Source: Colius striatus (Eukaryota; Chordata; Aves; Coliiformes; Coliidae). From it: a stretch of DNA of 64,000 nt. How positions within the stretch are numbered: the first letter of the stretch is position 1; each line of letters opens with the position of its first letter. The notes under the pieces are model-generated. The model had not been told where the DNA came from. It ran no database searches and worked only from the letters and a program-made list of their open reading frames with translations. Shown one piece after another: positions 58,379 to 64,000 of this stretch. Where the stretch lies: contig NC_084767.1 of assembly GCF_028858725.1 (NCBI RefSeq), positions 21,529,895-21,593,894 on the forward strand, read 5' to 3'. Made by a program: the position numbers and the translations under genes.

Positions 58379-61300
58379 AGCTGCTCCAACACCCAGTCTG
58401 CCTCTCCTGCAAGCTCGGCCAGTCCAAGTGGACTTCAGCTTCCCCCTCATCCATGAGAATTTGACTGCTTGTGCCCATAGGGCATCTGTGTTAGCAACCA
58501 TGGGGCACCACTGTAGGATCTGAGGTTTGCAGAGAGCTTGCAGATCTCCTGCTGCTTTGCTGCAGCTCCCCAGGGAAAACTCAACACCCCTGGGAAATCC
58601 CCATGGTGAGGGATGCAATGGATGGATGGGATAGAATGGGGATAGTCTCCTACCAAATCACCAAGCCCCTGAGCTGTAGTATACCGTACAGACAGGAACA
58701 TCATCAAGATGGCTCCATCTGCATTGTCGCCTCAGGCTGCCAGCCCGTTCATCTTGGAGGGGACCCTGCTCCCACTGGGTTGGGTGGGAGGTGTGCAACA
58801 GCCCCCACGCTGCTGGGAGACGCTTTGTTCTGCTGTTTGGGGTCTTCAGCACAGCAGCTCATTGCGCAGAGGAGAGAATGATCCTCCCCTGACCTGTGTT
58901 CCCATCATCCGCTTTGCTGGGTGTTTTACGCAGACAGAGGCAATGATTTTAATGTCCCAGTGAACAAGCTGTCAGTACACATCAGCCTCAAAGGGCAGAC
59001 TTCAGATATGGCTTCTCCTCCCCGGCGCTGCCCGGGCACAGAAAACCGATTCCAACTCTGCACACACACGCACACACCATGCATGTGCCACCGGTGCCTG
59101 TTATTTTCCAGCCTTTTAACAAAACATCCTTCAAAACCCCAGTCCTGGGGAAAGGGAGGTGGGGAGCTCAAGGTGGGGGGCCGTAGGCAAGCCGCTGGCG
59201 GGTTGGGGGAGTGGGCAGCCCCCCCAGGCAAGAGCCAACATGATGTGATGGGACCTGAGTGCTCTGAAGCCGTCAGGAGTCTGGGCAGAGATGAGCTGAG
59301 AAAAGTCATGAGCGGAGCTGACATCTGCCCCCTGGGCGGGCACCTAATGAGTGGAGACATTGTCCATTTGGGGAGATGAGGTAAAGTTAAAAGATTTCCG
59401 AGCTGACACCTGGCAGCCTCCATCGAAACGGCGAATGAAGGAGAACGGAGATGGTGGGGGCAGGCAAAAGCAGTCCCCCTACCTCCCCGGGCTCCACAGT
59501 GGTGGCTGAATGGGATGGGGATGGCGCTGACGTCTCAGCATCCTGTCTCCACTGCCTGGAGCTCCCCTCGTGATTTTCTGCCATACTAGAATAGAAAATG
59601 GTGCTGAGAGCTGCGCCCCTGGGATCACCCCTGCAGGGGTCCTACAGGGCCATATAAGGTAGTGCCATGGGAGAAGCATGTTCCCGGGTCCCGTGGCACA
59701 CCAGACCTGTCCTCGGCTGAGATCCAGGCATGGGCACAGGCTCCTGAGGCCCCACAGATCCAGAACAGGAAGGCATTCAGCAAAGCTCTGGCCCCTGGCA
59801 GCCCTCCCCCAATGCTTCCACAAACCTAGTTCAGTCAGTCTCTATAAATCCAGCTTCCCTTGCTGTCAGCTCTTCCTTAACTTACCTCCAGTTTCTTTGC
59901 TACTCACCACATTCAGCTGGTGCCTGGTGATGAGACAGGAGTGGCGGAGCGGGAGAAGGGAGAGTCTTGTATTGCCCCTATCACCTCCTGGTTTTCCCCT
60001 GTGGAAAACCTGGCTCTAAAAGTGCCCATGAGCCAACAAACTCCCTCATTTACCCCCAAAGCCTGCACTGAGATTCTTTCCTGCCCACCTGCCTGTCTGC
60101 TTTCCTACAGGCCAAGAAGGTTTTAGAGGGCAGCCATCTCCTTGGGACCATCCTGAGTGGAAGGAGGGGTGGCCCTTGAGCATCCTCAAGGCTTTCTACC
60201 ATCCAACAACTTGTCACTGCTCTGCACAGTTTTCGTCAGCTCCACTGACAAATGCCCTCGGGCCTAAAGCACATTACAAGAGGGATTTTTTATTTTTGGG
60301 GGTGGTTTTGCTCCTTTCTGACAGATACAGCCAGAAATGTCTAGCCTGGGCTGCAAACCCAAGGCCAGCTTTGCCTGGGGTGCCTGGGAGTGGAGACAGC
60401 AGCTGGGCTCCAGCCTCTCCTCCCCAGCACCCACTGACTTGCTGGGCTCGAGCAGATGGAATGGCCACAAATCCACCCCTAAGCCAGGGAAGTGGACTAA
60501 TCTCCCAGAGAACAAGTCAGCCATCGAGGAAGGAAGTTCAGTGTTTCACCTTTTCCTCCCTCCCCCAGCAAACACCAGCAGCAGCCAGCATACCTGGAGG
60601 GACCTCAGTATCCCTGGAGGTAGAGGAGACAGTGGCAGGGACCTGGCTACCTAGTGGAGACCCTGTTTTGAAACAAGCAGACATTTCATTTAGGCAACAG
60701 TAAGCTAAGCCATAGCTAGGAGACACGGCAGCTGGTGTCTCCTTGGGAGAAACCACATTTGGTGAGTTTATAAAACTTCCAGAGTGCTCCCAGCCACAAA
60801 GGGCCGAGGCCTCACTGCACCCGTGAAGTCCTTGGTGGGCTTAGGATGCCTGAGGAGCAGCCACCGGCATGAGATGGACCATCCACAGTGGAATCTCTGG
60901 TCCTTCCTTGACTTTGGGGAGGGATGGGAATTAGGTCCATCGGGTGGCCATAGTTAAAGTCCTCAGGCTGGGATCTGGAGACCCAAACAGGCTCTCTCCA
61001 AAGCCCAGACAGCACTAAGGATTAGGCGTGATGTAACATGCCAATGTCAAAGCACGCAAGCCAGAGTCAAGACCCAGCCGCTCCCCGGGATATTACCTGT
61101 GGCCAAGCCCACTCTGTGCCTTTCAGAAAGGTGTTTCTGCCCAAAAGATCCCTGAATAGATGACTGCCCGAGAAGATCCCTGGGACTGCACCACTCAAAC
61201 CTGTTCCCGGGCTGTTAGCAAGCAGCCTACTCCTCCAATCCATTTTCCTTCTGCTCCAGAAGCAACAGAGAGTGAGGAGGTGAGCAAATTTGGTGCCATC

Positions 61301-61434
61301 CTCTGTTCTTCTGGTTTGGTTTTTTTTCCCTTCCATTCTTTCTTTATAATTTTCCTTCTCCCCTTGCTTAAGGGCTGGCAAAACTACTTCTGTGTGATTG
61401 CAAGGGAGAAATGTTTTGCCACATATTGGCATAG
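58379..61434. other. Upstream sequence with one open exon candidate
   Basis: A short CA tract at 59061-59076 and the exon candidate at 59483-59585 (listed separately) are the only features noted. No protein family is recognised. Confidence 0.5.
59483..59585 (-). other. Candidate open exon with ATG (possible alternative first coding exon)
   Basis: The minus strand gives the acceptor CATTTTCTATTCTAG, then T-ATG and 34 open codons beginning MAENHEGSSRQ and ending VEPGE, then the donor GAG|GTAGGG, which is moderate. Spliced to the second AG of the PCBP3 start exon it would continue in frame into MESKV; spliced to the first AG it meets TAG at once. The peptide matches nothing I recognise, and chance exon-like segments are common in introns. 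Confidence 0.25.
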
Positions 61435-61578
61435 AACCATAAAACCATAGAATTGTTTTGGTTGGAAAGATCTTTAGGATCATCAAGTCCTACCATTAAC
61501 CCAACACTGCCCAGCCCATCACAAAACCATGTCCCTCAGCACCTCCAGAGATGGGAACTCCAGCACCTCCCTGGGCAC
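61435..61578 (-). mobile_element. CR1 LINE 3' fragment, antisense, short
   Basis: It begins ACCATAAAACCATAGAATTG and continues GTTGGAAAGATCTTTAGGAT and CACCTCCCTGGGCA. It is internally deleted relative to longer copies. Confidence 0.9.
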
Positions 61579-62574
61579 AGCATTACTTCTGCCACTCATC
61601 TGGGGAGCCAGATCCCTGGTACAGGGTATGCCTGTGAGGAAACATCCCAGGAGAAGGAAGGTGAGCCATGGTTATATGTCCCTGGGCACCATGGCCACCC
61701 AAGCTCTACAGTAAAAAACAGGTACCTTCAGGTCCCTCACTTATCCATCTCCTGGTCCAAAGTCCTCTGGAGTGGCAATACATTTTTCAGGGGAGGAAAC
61801 TGAGTCACAGTGGTGTCCAGGCCAGTGAGGTGCCTGAAGAGGTTCCCCTTGGTGAATTTTTTAACAGACATCAAAACTCTGACAATGCTACAGGGCTGCA
61901 CTTCGCCACACATTCACCATACTCCCCATATATCCTGCAAGATCCTCACCCTTCAGATGCTCAGAGAGCTCACCCCGGGCATCCCCAAGGCATCCTCCCC
62001 GTGACACAAAGCATCCGACAGAGCCAGATCAGGAGAACCTCCCCTGAAACTATGACAAGTGAGAAAAGTACAGATTTTCCCTGCTGGCTTTGGGCTTTGC
62101 AGCTTCCAAGATTCCTCATGGGATGGCCATGGGCAACCATGGCAGAGAGGCTCATGGAGCCACACAGTCACAGAGAAGGGCTTCATTTCACAGATAAGCT
62201 GGGGTCTCCTCTCTACAGCTCCTCAAAACACTGGCTTCATGTCGCCAGTTTCCAATGGCACTGGGCAAGGCACTGAGGCTGTGAACACCTCTGGAGGCCT
62301 CTGGTCCAGCTCCTGTCCTGAGTAGGCCACTCCAGAGATGGATTAGGCTGATTGGCACGAAAGAATTTCACTCTGAAACCTGCAGACTTTTTCCGAGCCA
62401 GGCACCCTTACCCCCGGGGCCGGAGCCCAGCGCAGCGTGGGGGGAAGGCACATCTGCCACCACGGAAGGCAACGGTGTGGCCAATGGACGGCTCTGCCCT
62501 GCAGATGAAAGGGATCGAGAGTCAGACTGTGCCACGGCAAAAGCATCCCCCAACCAACGTGCCCCAGTGGAATG
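61579..62574. other. Spacer between CR1 copies
   Basis: No gene or repeat is recognised in this stretch. A mild CpG rise at about 62400-62540 is not island-like. Confidence 0.5.
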
Positions 62575-63412
62575 CAAGGTGCTCAGCAGGAAGGCTCTTC
62601 AGAGGGACCTGGCTAGGCTGCAGCGATGGGCCAACTGTATGAGGTTCAGCAAGGCCAGCTGCTGGGTCCTGCTCTTGGGCAACAACCGTAGGCAACACTA
62701 CAGGCTGGGGCAGAGGGGCTGGGAAGCTGTCCAGAAGGAAAATGACCTGGGGGCATTAATCGACACGGCTGAATGTGACCCAGCAGTGTACCCAGGTGCC
62801 CAAGAAGGCCAAGGGCATCCTGACTTATGTCAGCACTAGTGTGGCCAGCAGGACAAGGGCAGTGATTATGCCCCTGTACTGGGCACTGGTGAGGCTGCAT
62901 CTCGAGTACTTTGTTTAGTGTTGGGTCCCTCACTCCAAGAGGGACATTGAGGGGCTGGAGCATGTCCAGAGATGGGCACCAAAGCTGGGGAAGGGTCTGA
63001 AGAACAGGTCTGATGTGGAGCAGCTGAGGGACCTGGGGGTGTTTAGTCTGGAGGAGGCTGAGGGGAGACATGATCCCTCTCTGCAACTGCCTGACAGGGA
63101 GGTTGTAGTGAGGTGGGGATCTGACTCTGCTCCCAGGTAATGAATGACAAGACCAGACGAAACAGCCTCAAGTTGCACCATGGGAGGATTAGATTGGAGA
63201 TGAAGAAGAACTTTTTCCCTGAGAGGGTTGTTAGACACTGGCACAGGCTGCCCAGGGAGGTGCTGGAGCCCCTACTCCTGGAGGTATAGCAAAGCTGTGT
63301 AGCTGAGGTGCTGAGGGACATGGTTTAGCAGTGAGCTTAGCAGCGTGAGGTCAGTGGTTGGACTCGATGATGTTGAAAGTCTTTCCCAACCAAAATGATT
63401 CTATGATTCTAA
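62575..63412 (+). mobile_element. CR1 LINE 3' portion, sense, about 0.84 kb
   Basis: The start translates to a relic of the end of the CR1 reverse transcriptase (about 62590-62790: LQRDLARLQRWANC). It is followed by frameshifted ORF2 tail, 3' UTR and the terminal CAAAATGATTCTATGATTCT. It is the longest CR1 copy in the window and non-functional. Confidence 0.94.
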
Positions 63413-64000
63413 CCCCCAAATCCTCCCAAGGGTGGTGGAGCAAAGATGATGGAACCAGAAACATGTCATAGGGGGAGCTGGGGGTAGATTCTATGCCATG
63501 GTGTGCTTCCATGACGGGGAAGACCTCAAGGTTTTAAGGCAGAAGCCCCCGGCAGCACCCCAGCCCCATGCCTGCTGTGAGTAAGCATTTTCACCAGTCC
63601 TGTGTTCCTGCAACAATCCACTACAAACATGTTGCAGGAAGCTCTGAACCTCACATGCAGCAAAGCTGTGTGTCACTGGCAGCTGAGAACCTCTCCCAGG
63701 ATGTCAGCCACTGCTGCCGGGAAGCAGCAGAGTGTTTGCCACTGCCACCTGCAGCAACGCCTCGCAGGGCCTCCTAATGCAATGCTCAGCTTATTACCAT
63801 TTAGGGGCTGCTAAGAAAAGATTGGTGCCCTTCCTGCCCCAAGCCAAAGGTGGATGCTCTGTTCTGGTACTAGTCACTGGTCCTGTGACCACCACAGCAG
63901 GTCCCCATTCTGAGGACTCTGACACAGGCACTTCGGTATCACCCAGCACCCAGAAATGCTGCCATCCCACTCAGCTCCCTAAGGGGTCAGTTGGTTCCCC
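63413..64000. other. Window end, no gene recognised
   Basis: No recognisable gene, repeat or splice structure in the last 0.6 kb. Confidence 0.55.

Noticed and set aside
62477..62839. 120-codon plus-strand frame with RT-like ending
   Set aside because: It is part of the CR1 ORF2 relic in the copy starting near 62575; the frame is broken afterwards.

Overview
The window looks like bird nuclear DNA. All ten interspersed repeats I can recognise are CR1 LINE fragments that share the bird/reptile 3' end (a copy of ATTCTATGATTCT or its complement). There are no Alu/L1-like elements, no operons and no bacterial features. One gene can be assembled with confidence: PCBP3, encoding poly(rC)-binding protein 3 (alpha-CP3), on the minus strand. 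The reading frame is spread over 13 coding exons between 35009 (ATG) and 13524 (stop). All 12 introns are GT-AG, and the exon lengths add up to 1020 nt, i.e. 339 codons plus a stop. This matches the core-length PCBP3 isoform that starts MESKVSEGG.

Layout. 1-12.6 kb lies downstream of PCBP3. It has no recognisable protein gene, but it holds a CpG island (about 3.63-4.03 kb), a minus-strand polyadenylation signal at 7084-7089 that may end an unrecognised transcript, a 4 x 20 bp minisatellite and two CR1 copies. 12.6-13.5 kb is the probable PCBP3 3' UTR, ending near an AATAAA at 12623-12628. It carries a CA repeat, an AU repeat and a G-quadruplex-type G tract in the mRNA sense. 13.5-35.0 kb is the coding part of the gene: KH1 is split over exons 1-4, KH2 over exons 5-6, a variable linker over exons 7-10, and KH3 over exons 11-12, with a short tail in exon 13. 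35-64 kb is upstream sequence, probably 5'-leader introns of the same gene. It has no recognisable coding gene. It does contain a promoter-like cluster at 49.05-49.16 kb (two CACGTG E-boxes 21 bp apart and an inverted CCAAT box) next to a possible leader exon at 48955-49045, some further pseudo-exon candidates, seven CR1 fragments and a 109-bp CTTCC pentamer array.

The most informative points concern PCBP3 processing. The first coding exon has a tandem CAGTAG acceptor, in which the choice of AG decides whether an in-frame TAG precedes the ATG. The KH1 GxxG loop is cut by an intron beside a 24-nt microexon. The 60-nt linker exon is symmetric in phase and so can be skipped. An open exon candidate at 59483-59585 would, through the second AG only, extend the protein N-terminally. 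I found no sign of a novel multi-gene system. Exon coordinates were read base by base by eye. Recognition of PCBP3 rests on family knowledge, not on a database search.
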